A DNA stretch of 64,000 nt from Candidatus Accumulibacter appositus (GCA_000585055.1 JEMX01000011.1:1-64000); one strand, 5' to 3'; positions 35,274-44,082 are shown, counted from the first letter of the stretch. The notes: generated by a model not told the origin, from the sequence alone. Program-made: numbers and translations.

Positions 35274-36236
35274 TCAGAGCAGCTTGCTCAAGCCCTTGAC
35301 GTCAAAGACCAGCGCGCCACTCGGGCAAACATCGACACACAGACCACAGCGCGTGCAGTCGGGTCCGATCGGGGTGGTCATGTCAGCGGCCCGGCCCTTG
35401 ATCACCACGTCCAGAACGTGTGGCACCAGGCAGACCTTTCGGCAATCGCCTTCGTGAAAGCACTTGTCCAGCCGGTACTCGACACGCACCGGCGAAACGG
35501 CGCCCACGATACCATAGGTCAGCCCGATCGGGCAGACGTAGCGGCACCAGGCGCGGCGCGAATAGACGACCTCGAAGACCAGCAGCAACAAGACCCAGCC
35601 GAGCGCCAGCGAAGGACCGTAGATCAGCGCCCGCGACAGGATTCCGGTCGGCGAAATGGTCTCGAAAACGGTATAGCCGCTGACCACCGCCAACAAGGCA
35701 AAGATCACCCAGAACACGGTACGCGTGCCGCGATGGAATTCGTGCTCGCTGACCAGCTTCTTGCTCACCAGCTTCAGGTGCAGCCACTCGAACCACTCGG
35801 CGAGCAAATGGTAGGGACAAATCCAGGAGCAGAACGAACGCCCGCCGAGCAAGGCCCAGAGAACAAAGACGGTCGCCGTGCCGATGAACAGATTGACGAT
35901 GATGTGCTTGTGCGCCAGCATCACCTGCAAGGCCGAATTGAGGTCGATCAGATGAAAGCCGACGAAGCGCGAGGCGGTCAGCGCACCCTCGAGAATCTGG
36001 ATGTCGAGCCAGAACGAGAAGGTGAACAAAAGGTTGGCCAAAATGAGGACCGTCCAACGCCGGTTACGCCATTTATGGGTCACCAGTTCGTGGTCGCGGG
36101 CGTGCTGCTTGATGGCCTCGAAGTCGGCCTTGGTCATGCGCTTCAGGCTGTGCACCTGCTTCGCTTCCGGCGTCACCAGCGTGGGCTTCCGCGGCGCCGC
36201 ACCGAACATCACGCGAATACGTTCAAACTGGCTCAT
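35274..36236 (-). CDS. nosH: NapH/NosH-type membrane iron-sulfur protein
   Basis: 320 aa. The ATG at 36236 overlaps the nosG stop by 1 nt (TGATG); a much longer frame upstream is out-of-frame nosG. Four to five membrane helices. Two cytoplasmic Cys motifs of the NapH/NosR type (CSWICPYH, CRYVCPIG) are followed by two C-terminal ferredoxin-type clusters (CFHEGDCRKVCLVP and CTRCGLCVDVCP). With NosG it should form a quinol dehydrogenase-like module passing electrons toward the periplasmic NosZ, replacing NosR in clade II clusters. Confidence 0.88.
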   Translation of the reverse strand: MSQFERIRVMFGAAPRKPTLVTPEAKQVHSLKRMTKADFEAIKQHARDHELVTHKWRNRRWTVLILANLLFTFSFWLDIQILEGALTASRFVGFHLIDLNSALQVMLAHKHIIVNLFIGTATVFVLWALLGGRSFCSWICPYHLLAEWFEWLHLKLVSKKLVSEHEFHRGTRTVFWVIFALLAVVSGYTVFETISPTGILSRALIYGPSLALGWVLLLLVFEVVYSRRAWCRYVCPIGLTYGIVGAVSPVRVEYRLDKCFHEGDCRKVCLVPHVLDVVIKGRAADMTTPIGPDCTRCGLCVDVCPSGALVFDVKGLSKLL

Positions 36237-37138
36237 CACGCGCTCCAGGGCTGGCGTTGATCGACGACGATGGCCGCCGGGTCGACCGGGCAGATCATCT
36301 CGCATACCCCACAGCCGACACATTGCTCGAGCACCTCGGGCCGGTACTGCTTGCTGCCGTCGGCGGCGATCGACTCCTGCATGCGGATGGCGTCCCTGAT
36401 CGGGCATTCGGTGACGCAGAGGTCGCAGAGATCGCGCTCGTAGGGGTGGTCGCGCACGGGTATCGGTTGCCAGCGATCGACCGCCACGTAGCGCAGGTGG
36501 CCACGGAAATCCGCACCACGGGCCTGCCCGCTGAAGCCCTTGCCCTGCACTGCCAGGCACGACTCCGGGTGCGCCAGGCGGGCGACGCCGATGCGTTCGC
36601 TGAGGTTCAGTGTCGGCTCGGGGTCCTTTTCCTTGGCCTTGAGCACCGGCGCCCGCGCCAGCGGCATGCCGGCGCGCGTATCGAGGGAGGCCGGCTTGGT
36701 ATAGGTCAGCGAGCCGGTCGGGCAGGCCAGAATGCACTGCACGGCGTCGCAGGAAAAATCGCAGGCCTGCTCGCGGGCGTCGATATAGGGCACGCCCACA
36801 CCGAAGCCCTGGTCGATGTCGTCGAGTTTGATTGCCGCCACCGGGCAGACCTGCACGCACTGGCCGCACTTGATGCATGAGGACAGGAAATCCCTTTCCT
36901 CGAGCGCGCCGGGCGGGCGCAGGCGCGAATTCCGTGCCCTGGCCACCGGGAGATAGCCAAGCATCGCCAGGCCGAGCACCCCCCCGATCATGACCGTCGA
37001 GCGAATGAACTTGCGCCGGTTGGCCTGCTTGCGCACTGGAGCCTTGGCGCGCGTGTTGATGACTACCGGCTTGGCTTCACCAAGGGGCGGCACCGCTGTG
37101 GCGTCAACTGCCGCTTCCGTTTCCTTCTTGTCGTTCAT
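36236..37138 (-). CDS. nosG: NapG/NosG-type ferredoxin, Tat-exported
   Basis: 300 aa. After an unusually long acidic/Ala leader of about 40 residues comes a twin-arginine signal (NRRKFIRSTVMIGG). Four [4Fe-4S] Cys motifs follow: CIKCGQCVQVCP, CDFSCDAVQCILACP, CDLCVTECP and CVGCGVCEMICP. Periplasmic electron carrier partner of NosH. It overlaps nosD by 4 nt (ATGA) and nosH by 1 nt. Confidence 0.9.
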   Translation of the reverse strand: MNDKKETEAAVDATAVPPLGEAKPVVINTRAKAPVRKQANRRKFIRSTVMIGGVLGLAMLGYLPVARARNSRLRPPGALEERDFLSSCIKCGQCVQVCPVAAIKLDDIDQGFGVGVPYIDAREQACDFSCDAVQCILACPTGSLTYTKPASLDTRAGMPLARAPVLKAKEKDPEPTLNLSERIGVARLAHPESCLAVQGKGFSGQARGADFRGHLRYVAVDRWQPIPVRDHPYERDLCDLCVTECPIRDAIRMQESIAADGSKQYRPEVLEQCVGCGVCEMICPVDPAAIVVDQRQPWSA

Positions 37139-38559
37139 TTGACAGACCTCTTGCTGGTCTCCTGGGGTTTGTTGAAAACCGGCGCTTCGTCACGCAGTAA
37201 CATCACCGGCGTCGAAAAAGGCGCCAGGCGCTCAAGGAAATCGAGCGTCTCCATCATCGGCGCGTTGCGGAAGAAGCGCGCGTAAGGCACCTCCATCCAC
37301 AGCTGGTCGGTATAGGCGTAGAGCTCGTGCGGACGGTCGCCGACATCGTCCTGGTTGCGGTCGAAACCCTGATAGTCGTCCCAGTAGTTGCCGCGCCAGA
37401 GGTTGCGACTGGCGCTGCCGGTATCGCCCATGGCCACCTGGGTCAGGTTTCCCTCGAAGAAGTTGTTCTCGATGATGGTGCCTTTCTTGTCGGACAGGAA
37501 GCTGATCCCGATGCCGTTATAGGCGATGCGGTTGCCACGAATGATGATCGTCGTGTCCGGCTCGAACGGCGACATATCGAGGCCGACGCCGACCGCGCAA
37601 TAGACAATCTCGTTACCCTCGACAAGAACGCTTGAAGCCTCCTTGAATCCGACCGCCATGCCGGTCGGGCCATTGGCATGTGAAAAGAGGTTGTTGCGAA
37701 TGGCCCCGCCCCCGGAATACATGACGTTGACGCCGACGGCGTTATCGTAGAAGCGGTTGCCTTCGACAAGGTTATCGGCAGCAAACATGAAGTGAATCGA
37801 ATAGCGACTGCGCCGTGCGACGTTGTTCAGGTAGTGGTTTTCGTTCGAGTACCAGGCGACCATGTCGCGAGAATCTTCGATCAGGTTATCGGTGATCAGG
37901 TTGCGGTGGCTATACCACAGGCGCAGGCTGTCGCCACGCATGCCGAGCTCGAAGGGCTTCGAACGAATGCGGTTGCCACGCAGGACATTATCATTCGACA
38001 TTTTCAGATCGATGCCGAACAGGCAGTCGTCGATGTGCAGGTTCTCGACGACATTGCGGTCGCCGCGGACATTGAGACAAGCATCGTCCGAATCGTGCGA
38101 GACGCCGGAGTTGGTCAGCTGCAGATTGCGCAGGACGGCATCGTTGGCTTGCAGCACGAACACCGTTCCCTTGCCACCGCCATCGATGCTCGCTTCGCCG
38201 CCGCCGTCGATGGTCAAGGGCTTGTCGACGACCACCGGTCCGGAGTACCTGCCCGGCTTGAGCTTGAGTAGCGAGCCCGCAGGCGCTGCGTTGACCAGCT
38301 CCTGCAGGAACGGCAGGCTGCTGACCCGCGGCTCGGTCGGAATCGGCGTTTGCTCGTTGAGTCCGCCCCAGCCAGCGACGGCCGGCTCGGCCATCCCGCC
38401 CAGGCGGCTGTCGAGCGGCTCATCGGCAAGCACACGCCCGCTCCCTATGGTGCCAGTGCGGCGCAGCGCGGTCAGCGCGTCCTCGGCGTCACCCGGCGAG
38501 GGAAGAACGACCAGAGCAAGCCCGCAGAGCACTCCGGCGGCAAGCAAGCGGCGAGGCAT
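37135..38559 (-). CDS. nosD: NosD, periplasmic CuZ-assembly protein
   Basis: 474 aa, Sec signal (to SPGDAED). A right-handed beta-helix of CASH/PbH1 repeats is evident from about 130 to 380: recurring N-x-I/L-x-x-N units such as NLITDNLIEDSRD and NIIRNNLF-like segments. A NosD C-terminal segment (DDVGDRPHELYAY...) follows. NosD sits on NosFY and hands copper or sulfide on to NosZ. Gap to nosB is 3 nt, and it overlaps nosG. Confidence 0.94.
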   Translation of the reverse strand: MPRRLLAAGVLCGLALVVLPSPGDAEDALTALRRTGTIGSGRVLADEPLDSRLGGMAEPAVAGWGGLNEQTPIPTEPRVSSLPFLQELVNAAPAGSLLKLKPGRYSGPVVVDKPLTIDGGGEASIDGGGKGTVFVLQANDAVLRNLQLTNSGVSHDSDDACLNVRGDRNVVENLHIDDCLFGIDLKMSNDNVLRGNRIRSKPFELGMRGDSLRLWYSHRNLITDNLIEDSRDMVAWYSNENHYLNNVARRSRYSIHFMFAADNLVEGNRFYDNAVGVNVMYSGGGAIRNNLFSHANGPTGMAVGFKEASSVLVEGNEIVYCAVGVGLDMSPFEPDTTIIIRGNRIAYNGIGISFLSDKKGTIIENNFFEGNLTQVAMGDTGSASRNLWRGNYWDDYQGFDRNQDDVGDRPHELYAYTDQLWMEVPYARFFRNAPMMETLDFLERLAPFSTPVMLLRDEAPVFNKPQETSKRSVK

Positions 38560-38562
38560 CGG

Positions 38563-39552
38563 CTACTCCGCTGAACCCTCGCGCATCTGTTTGCGCCGGA
38601 TCAGCAGGGCAAGCAGGAGGCAGACCATGACACCCAGCAGCAGCCCGTAGCCCCAGTAGGGATAGGAGTAGGTCGAGAACTGCGCCACCTTGCCCTCGCC
38701 AAAGACGGTAGGCATGAAAGGCTTGACCGTGAAGGCGCCCCAGGGGTGCATGTTGTGACCGAAAAACCAGAGCCAGCCAGCGTAGGTGATCACGAAGAAG
38801 ACCGGCAGCAGGGCCGGCACCAACGCCAGCAACAGCGAGAAGCCGCGCATGCAGGCGACGCCAGCCAACACCACCAGCATCGCCAGCAGCGTCCCGGCGA
38901 TCACCACATGCGTGATCACGGTGACATTTTCACCCCAGCCCTGAATCTTCTCGGGCTCGTTGAAGAAGGTCGCCGTTTCGCTGACATAGTGGGCGACATG
39001 CGCTTGCAGGCCGCCCATTACATACTGGTCGACAATGATCCAGCCAGCGACCGCAGCAAAACCGACCGCCAGCACCAACAGCCGCGGCTTGCGGCGCGGC
39101 ACCATGAAACCCAGAAGCATGACCGTGAAGAAGCCGAAGAAGAACTTGGCCAACGGCTTCTCGACGGGCGCACCGGTGGCAATCGGGAACATCCCCACGT
39201 AGTGGTTGATGGTGTTCATTTCGTGCACGCAGTCGAGACCTTCGGCACCCTTGTTGACGTCCTTGTTCTTGTCGGTAATCGGGTTGTAGCGCTCGTCGTC
39301 GTGCGAGAGCTCCTTCTGAATGATCTCGCTATCCATGCGCGTGCCCTTGCCGGCCGCCGTGCAGCCGTTATAGACACCGTCGAAATGAAAGTGGATGCGA
39401 ATGCCATCGGGGAAGGCATCGGCGGGATAGTTCGGCGCGGTCAAGGAGACCCACCAGATCGGCGCGAAGAAAGCGGCGATCATCAGGCCTGTGGCGACCG
39501 CGGTAAGCGCGGCGACGATGAAATTCTGCTTGCTGGGTGCTGCGGCTGACAT
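38563..39552 (-). CDS. nosB: NosB-like integral membrane protein of clade II nos cluster
   Basis: 329 aa. One N-terminal helix (about 12-35), then a hydrophilic periplasmic loop (about 38-125) with conserved-looking His, Cys and Trp residues (IHFHFDGVYNGC, CVHEMNTINHYVGMFP), then five or six helices (130-325). I name it NosB by position between cytochrome genes and nosD and by topology, as in Epsilonproteobacteria and Dechloromonas clusters; I could not align it. The role of NosB is not settled (electron transfer or assembly). A long untranslated stretch with an AT-rich segment precedes it. Confidence 0.7.
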   Translation of the reverse strand: MSAAAPSKQNFIVAALTAVATGLMIAAFFAPIWWVSLTAPNYPADAFPDGIRIHFHFDGVYNGCTAAGKGTRMDSEIIQKELSHDDERYNPITDKNKDVNKGAEGLDCVHEMNTINHYVGMFPIATGAPVEKPLAKFFFGFFTVMLLGFMVPRRKPRLLVLAVGFAAVAGWIIVDQYVMGGLQAHVAHYVSETATFFNEPEKIQGWGENVTVITHVVIAGTLLAMLVVLAGVACMRGFSLLLALVPALLPVFFVITYAGWLWFFGHNMHPWGAFTVKPFMPTVFGEGKVAQFSTYSYPYWGYGLLLGVMVCLLLALLIRRKQMREGSAE

Positions 39553-39669
39553 GCTTCAATCCTCGTCCAGAACGCTTGCGGTGTTCACGACCGGCCACGC
39601 AGGTGTCGATCCGTGCTGTGCAGTAGCGGTCTGCAGAATATTATTCATTACTTATGATTGCCGGGAACT

Positions 39670-39705
39670 AAAGCCCGCCGAGAAGAGAACCTGCGGACGG
39701 GCTTT
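39670..39705 (-). terminator. Hairpin between nosC2 and nosB
   Basis: AAAGCCCG (39670-39677) and CGGGCTTT (39698-39705) form a perfect 8-bp stem with a 20-nt loop, 40 nt after the nosC2 stop in the direction of transcription. The short T-run suggests a partial terminator or processing site that lowers expression of nosBDGHFLY relative to the cytochromes. Confidence 0.5.
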
Positions 39706-39746
39706 GGCAGCGACAGAACGCGCTCCTTGTTACTTGCGAAGCCTAC

Positions 39747-40478
39747 TTACTTCTTGGCTGTTGCCTTCGGCTTGCACATATTGCCCGGCATGACTAGGCT
39801 CGACTGATAGGCCGAGATGGCGACCAGCTGCTTGTCGTCGTACTTCTTGATGATCTTGACCATGTCCGGGTTCGCGTTGCGACGGTGGCCGTCGCGAATC
39901 TCGGTCATCTGGCGCAAAAGGTACTTGTAATGCTGGCCAGCGATCACCGGGTAGAACTTGTCCTTGACGCCCTCGCCATTCGCGCCGTGACACTCCTTGC
40001 ATTCCTTCTCGTAGAGCGTCTTGCCGGTCGCCAGCTGTACGGCGGCATCCGGACCCTCGTACTTGCCGTGTTCGATGGGGATACACAGCCCTTCGATATA
40101 GACGGCCACATCAGCCAGTTCCTGTGGGTCGATCAGTGTCGCGGCAAAGGGGTACATCGTCGGATTGTCACGCAGACCGGCACGGATATCAGCCATCTGT
40201 TTGATCAGTACGGTGGTGTGCTGGCCCGCCAGCTGCGGAAAAGTGCCATCGGGACGGCCTGCTCCGGACGGCAGATGACAGGCGCCGCAGACCTCGTAAC
40301 CCTCCTCGCCACGCACCTTGTCGCCCTTGAGCTTCAAGGCCTCCATTTTTTCGCCTTCCTCGGCGTTCCATTTGTACGACTTGTCCTCGATGCCGTGCGC
40401 CTTGGGTGGTGGCGGACCGGCTTGCGCGGCACCTGCCGCGATCATCGCCAGCGAAACGGCCAGAATCAGTTTCTTCAT
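39747..40478 (-). CDS. nosC2: Diheme c-type cytochrome (NosC2-type)
   Basis: 243 aa, Sec signal (MKKLILAVSLAMIAAGAAQA). Two heme-c sites, CGACH and CKECH, each followed by a cytochrome c domain with GQHTTVLIKQM / GQHYKYLLRQM, the distal pattern of cytochrome c4-like proteins. Axial Met candidates are present (MYPFAA, MVKII). Probably the periplasmic electron donor to NosZ. It has its own FNR-type promoter box (40544-40557), so it need not depend on nosZ transcription. Confidence 0.9.
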   Translation of the reverse strand: MKKLILAVSLAMIAAGAAQAGPPPPKAHGIEDKSYKWNAEEGEKMEALKLKGDKVRGEEGYEVCGACHLPSGAGRPDGTFPQLAGQHTTVLIKQMADIRAGLRDNPTMYPFAATLIDPQELADVAVYIEGLCIPIEHGKYEGPDAAVQLATGKTLYEKECKECHGANGEGVKDKFYPVIAGQHYKYLLRQMTEIRDGHRRNANPDMVKIIKKYDDKQLVAISAYQSSLVMPGNMCKPKATAKK

Positions 40479-40543
40479 TTCCTAACTCCCTCGTGTTTGA
40501 GAATCCACAGCTGTCAATCTAACAAGCAGCCCGACGTTTGGCG

Positions 40544-40557
40544 TTGATACTCATCAA
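40544..40557 (-). promoter_or_regulatory. Consensus FNR/DNR box upstream of nosC2
   Basis: TTGATACTCATCAA is a perfect palindromic match to TTGAT-N4-ATCAA. Its centre is 41.5 nt from a start site at about 40509 whose -10 would be TAGATT (minus strand, 40516-40521), exactly the class II activator geometry. The near edge is 66 nt from the nosC2 ATG. FNR, ANR, DNR or NNR cannot be told apart from the site alone. Confidence 0.8.
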
Positions 40558-40630
40558 GTCAGGCGCGCGACGCAGCGCCCGGCGGCCGCGCCCTGCGCTC
40601 ACCTGGCAGCGACGATTTTCCGACCCCAGC

Positions 40631-40945
40631 TCAAGGCTTGAGCTTGGAGATGTAATCGGCCAGCACCTTGATTTGCTCATCGCTGACCAGTGGCATCACG
40701 CCTTTCATTGCTGCCGAGTTGCCGTTGGCACGCGCCCCGGTCTTGATGTCCAGCATCTGCTTTTCGAGATACTTGGCATTCTGTCCGGCGATCTTCGGAT
40801 AATCGGGCATCAGGGTCTTGGTGCCGTTCGCACCGTGGCACGCGCCGCAGGTCTTCTCGGCGTACAACTTGGCGCCGTCGTCAGCCGCCAATACCGGCGC
40901 GGCGGCCAGGCTCGCCAGCACCACCACAGCCATCAATTTCTTCAT
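40631..40945 (-). CDS. nosC1: Monoheme c-type cytochrome (NosC1-type)
   Basis: 104 aa from the ATG at 40945, with AAAAGGA 7 nt upstream; upstream ATGs at 40951 and 40963 overlap or lack a site. Sec signal (MKKLMAVVVLASLAAAPVLAA), one heme-c site CGACH, and a C-terminal VMPLVSDEQIKVLADYISKL giving the axial Met. Class I cytochrome c5-like. Probably an electron carrier to NosZ. It lies 92 nt after nosZ with its own FNR-type box in the gap. Confidence 0.9.
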   Translation of the reverse strand: MKKLMAVVVLASLAAAPVLAADDGAKLYAEKTCGACHGANGTKTLMPDYPKIAGQNAKYLEKQMLDIKTGARANGNSAAMKGVMPLVSDEQIKVLADYISKLKP

Positions 40946-41007
40946 GGTCATTCCTTTTCGCATAAGAAAACGGGGAACAGAGTAACTCCGCCCCCCGTTG
41001 AGTCGCT

Positions 41008-41021
41008 TTGAGTCAGATCAA
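41008..41021 (-). promoter_or_regulatory. FNR/DNR box upstream of nosC1
   Basis: TTGAGTCAGATCAA matches 9 of 10 half-site positions of TTGAT-N4-ATCAA. On the transcribed strand it reads TTGAT-CTGA-CTCAA, the same half-sites as the nosZ box. The near edge is 63 nt from the nosC1 ATG, and a weak -10 (TACTCT, 40979-40984) lies near the class II position. Confidence 0.65.
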
Positions 41022-41037
41022 CACGGCTTGCTGGTCT

Positions 41038-43335
41038 TTACTTGACCGGCTTGGCACCATTCTGCTCAAGATAGGTCTTGGCACGCAGGCCGAGATCCGC
41101 CGCCTTGACCTGGTACTGCCAGATCTGCTCGGTCCACAGCGTGGCGTTGTTCCAGTCCTTCTTGCCAGCAGCTTCGTCAGCCTTGGCCTTGGCGTCCTTG
41201 ATCTTGCCCAGCTGGTCGACGGCGTCGTCCATCATCGCCACCACATCCGGGAAGTCCTTGTAGTTGACACCGGTGATGTAGCCAACCACCGAGTCGATCA
41301 CCGCCTGTGTATCGACCACCTTCTTCAGCTGCGACTTGTAGTCCGCTTCGCTGTAGTCGGTGCCAGCGGTCATCGCCGTCTTGGTCGGCTTCCAGCCTTT
41401 CGGCTTGACCAGCAGGTAACCCTGCATCTCGAGGTGCAGCGCCGAGCAGAACTCCGTGCAGTAGTACGGATAGACGCCTTCCTTGTCAGCCTTGAACTTG
41501 ACCTGGACAGTCTTGCCCGGCTCGATCGACGCATGCACGTTGTAGGTCGAGACGGCAAAGCCGTGCGTTTCGTCCTGCGCCCGCTCGAGGTTGGTCAGGT
41601 TGATGGTGATCTCGTCACCCACTTCGGCTTCAATTGTTTCCGGAGTGATGTGCGAACGAATCAGCGTACCGAAGACTTCCACCTTGTTGCCGGTGCGAAC
41701 GACTTTCTCCTCACCCGCACGAACAGCACCGGCATGTTTCTTGTCGGTGCGACTGTCGGTACCGACCTTGTAGCGAACACCAGGCTTCAGCTTGCTCGCC
41801 TCGATGGCGACCACGTAGTGCGGCTCACCCAGCGGCAGCGGCATGTCGTAAAGAAGCTGCATCTTGTCCTCGCTGATGTCGATCAACTGGTGGTTCTGCG
41901 GATGCAGCGGACCAACCGGAGCAAAGCGGTCGATCGACAGCTTGTTCAAGGCCACCAGGTAGCGCCCCTTGGGATCCATGGAATCGCCTTCCATGGTCAT
42001 CAGGTGACCGATGTTGTAGTGCACGCTGATCTTGTCGAGAACCTTGCCTTCGCAGTAGTTCCACTTGGCGACCTGCGAGTCCACATACAGAGAGGTGTAG
42101 GCCACGCATGGCTTCGAGTCATACTGCGTATGCAGCGGGCCGAGGCCGAGCTGAACCTGCGTATGCAGCGCGTCCTTCATGTTGATCACTGGCAGGCCGT
42201 AGGGGTCCTTCGACTCGAACTTTCCGGCCTTGATCGCGGCCATGATCTTCTCGAAGGAGTACACCGAAACGTGTGTGTCAAGCTTGCCGGAAACGGTGAT
42301 CAGCTTGCCGTCCGGAGTGACGTCGACGCCGTGCGGCGATTTCGGTTCCGGAACCAGGAAGACGATGCCTTCCTTGATCGAAACATCCAGCGGCAGCACG
42401 TTGTGGCCATTGATTTTCTTGGCCTTGCCGGCAGCGACCAACTCGGCGGCTTTCTTCCAGTTAATCACGTGCATGTAGTCGGTATCCTTGGCCGAGCAAC
42501 CCGCTTCATACGGGGGGCGACCTTTTTCGATACCACCGACGTAACGCTCGGTACAGAAGGAGTTGGTAAACGACCAGCCGTCAGACGGTCCCTTGCCGGC
42601 GTCCGACAGGTCCTGGCTGTACGGCGGCAGCTCGATCGAGAAGGAGAGCGCCGGATCGATGCGGCCTTCCTTGCGATCGAACTTCCAGTAGGTGACGCCG
42701 CCACGGTATTTCTCGTTGAACTCTTCGAGCGGCTCGAACTTCTTGTTCGCCAGCGGCGTCGCGTATTGCGCGGCCTCTATGACATATTCGGTGTTGGGAG
42801 TAACGAAGGCACCGCCGTGCTCGGACTTGTAGATCGGGTTGACGACGATCTGCTTGGTTTCGAAATCACGCAGGTCGATCACCGCCAGACGCGGGTTGGC
42901 CTTGTCGTTGATAAACAGGAACTGGCCGTCGTACTGGCCCTGTGTCTCCGAGATCGCCGGGTGGTGGGTATCGCCCCAGGTGATGTCCTTGCCATCGATC
43001 TTGCCTTGCGCGAGAACCGCCTTCGAGCTCTCGTCGAAGCCGTAGCCCTGCCAGGGTTCCGGTGTGAACACGCCGATGTACTTGAGGATCCGCATCGACG
43101 GCACGCCATAGACAATGACCTGTCCCGACTGCCCGCCGGACGAGAAAGCGATGAACTCGTCGCGCTTTCCGGTCGGCACATAGGTCTTGGCGGCGGCCAG
43201 CAGGTCCTGCTGCGAAAGGCTTCGACGCTTCATGACGTCCTGTAGTGACTCGGCAGCATAGCTACTGCCGGAAGCTGCGAAGCCGAGTCCTGCGACGAGC
43301 AGCAGCGACGCAACTTGCTTCATTCGAAATTCCAT
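41038..43335 (-). CDS. nosZ: Nitrous oxide reductase, clade II (Sec-dependent)
   Basis: 765 aa from the ATG at 43335, preceded by AAAGGGAG; an ATG at 43323 is also possible. Reduces N2O to N2 in the periplasm. The export signal is a plain Sec peptide (to SSYAAE) with no twin arginines, the mark of clade II. The seven-bladed propeller carries CuZ His ligands (DTHHP, GPLHTQYD, EPHYVVAI, GHLMTMEG). The CuA domain has HGFAVS and CTEFCSALHLEM (C626, C630, His, Met). A C-terminal extension of about 90 residues after CuA (Lys/Asp-rich, helical) is also typical of atypical NosZ. First gene of the nos cluster. Confidence 0.97.
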   Translation of the reverse strand: MEFRMKQVASLLLVAGLGFAASGSSYAAESLQDVMKRRSLSQQDLLAAAKTYVPTGKRDEFIAFSSGGQSGQVIVYGVPSMRILKYIGVFTPEPWQGYGFDESSKAVLAQGKIDGKDITWGDTHHPAISETQGQYDGQFLFINDKANPRLAVIDLRDFETKQIVVNPIYKSEHGGAFVTPNTEYVIEAAQYATPLANKKFEPLEEFNEKYRGGVTYWKFDRKEGRIDPALSFSIELPPYSQDLSDAGKGPSDGWSFTNSFCTERYVGGIEKGRPPYEAGCSAKDTDYMHVINWKKAAELVAAGKAKKINGHNVLPLDVSIKEGIVFLVPEPKSPHGVDVTPDGKLITVSGKLDTHVSVYSFEKIMAAIKAGKFESKDPYGLPVINMKDALHTQVQLGLGPLHTQYDSKPCVAYTSLYVDSQVAKWNYCEGKVLDKISVHYNIGHLMTMEGDSMDPKGRYLVALNKLSIDRFAPVGPLHPQNHQLIDISEDKMQLLYDMPLPLGEPHYVVAIEASKLKPGVRYKVGTDSRTDKKHAGAVRAGEEKVVRTGNKVEVFGTLIRSHITPETIEAEVGDEITINLTNLERAQDETHGFAVSTYNVHASIEPGKTVQVKFKADKEGVYPYYCTEFCSALHLEMQGYLLVKPKGWKPTKTAMTAGTDYSEADYKSQLKKVVDTQAVIDSVVGYITGVNYKDFPDVVAMMDDAVDQLGKIKDAKAKADEAAGKKDWNNATLWTEQIWQYQVKAADLGLRAKTYLEQNGAKPVK

Positions 43336-43422
43336 TCTCTCTCTCCCTTTGAACAATTGGGGTTTGGCTTTCCCATCCCTATCGCCAAGCGACATGGCGC
43401 CACTGCGGCAATATGCCGCACA

Positions 43423-43434
43423 TTGTGCGCACAA
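43423..43434. promoter_or_regulatory. Perfect 12-bp palindrome over the predicted nosZ -10
   Basis: TTGTGCGCACAA is a perfect palindrome. It overlaps the -10 (CACAAT on the minus strand, 43422-43427) predicted from the adjacent FNR-type box, so it is well placed to be a repressor operator. The regulator is unknown. Confidence 0.4.
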
Positions 43435-43449
43435 GAGCCGCGCGATAAT

Positions 43450-43463
43450 TTGAGGTGAATCAA
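43450..43463 (-). promoter_or_regulatory. FNR/DNR box upstream of nosZ
   Basis: TTGAGGTGAATCAA, 9 of 10 half-site matches. The centre is 41.5 nt from a start at about 43415 with -10 CACAAT (43422-43427), leaving an 80-nt leader to the nosZ ATG. The divergent FixH-like gene starts about 150 nt the other way and might share it. Confidence 0.7.
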
Positions 43464-43614
43464 TTTTCGTCGAGCCGCGCCTTCGCACAATGTCGGGCTT
43501 GCCTTTCCGCTGCGGCACGCGTGCTCACCGACACCGCGCAGCCCTCGGTGCCCAAAAACACGCCGCGCCCACGGCTAGACCTGTAGCGGACGGCCACGGA
43601 GCCGATATTTCCCG

Positions 43615-44082
43615 ATGACCAAGAACCTCCTGCTCGACGCCGCGATCCTGCTCGCCCTGGCCATTCTCGGCGTCATCGGCTACAAGCTGGCACCGCTGCT
43701 CAGCCCGAAGGCCGATATCGCACTACCGCTATCAAGCTGCAATCTGAACCAGCAGGCGTGCACGGCCGCCCTTCCGGACGGCGGTCAGCTCGAATTCTCG
43801 ATTGAACCAAGACCGGTGCCGTCGCTAAAGCCCCTGCAATTGCAGGCGACGCTCACCGGCAGCGAAGTTCGCAGCGTAGAAGTTGATTTCGCCGGCACCG
43901 AAATGAAAATGGGCTATAACCGACCACAGCTGGCCAGCGAGCCGAACAACAGCCAGCGCTTCTCGGGAATGGCCAGCCTGCCGGTATGCATTACCGGGAG
44001 CATGGAATGGGATGCGACCGTACTGGTCGATACCGGCAAGGCCCTGGTGGCGGTGCCATTCCGCTTCCAGAGCGGCAACTGA
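43615..44082 (+). CDS. FixH/YtkA-like membrane-anchored protein, putative copper handling
   Basis: 155 aa. One N-terminal membrane helix (about 7-28) and a periplasmic beta-sandwich. The segment FAGTEMKMGYNRPQL followed by FSGMASLPVCITGSMEWDATVLV resembles the FixH/YtkA pattern of a Met-rich loop and a later small-residue/Met strand. I could not align it, so this is an inference supported by its neighbours: it starts 14 nt before a SCO gene and two genes before PCuAC, a copper-delivery trio divergent from nosZ. Confidence 0.55.
   Translation: MTKNLLLDAAILLALAILGVIGYKLAPLLSPKADIALPLSSCNLNQQACTAALPDGGQLEFSIEPRPVPSLKPLQLQATLTGSEVRSVEVDFAGTEMKMGYNRPQLASEPNNSQRFSGMASLPVCITGSMEWDATVLVDTGKALVAVPFRFQSGN

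Noticed and set aside
35274..36878. Long NosH reading starting at 36878
   Set aside because: The first ~210 codons are out-of-frame nosG; the TGATG overlap at 36236 gives a normal-length NosH.
41008..43245. 745-codon plus-strand open frame opposite nosZ
   Set aside because: Antisense to a well-supported nosZ; no domain or ribosome site; shadow of biased codon use.
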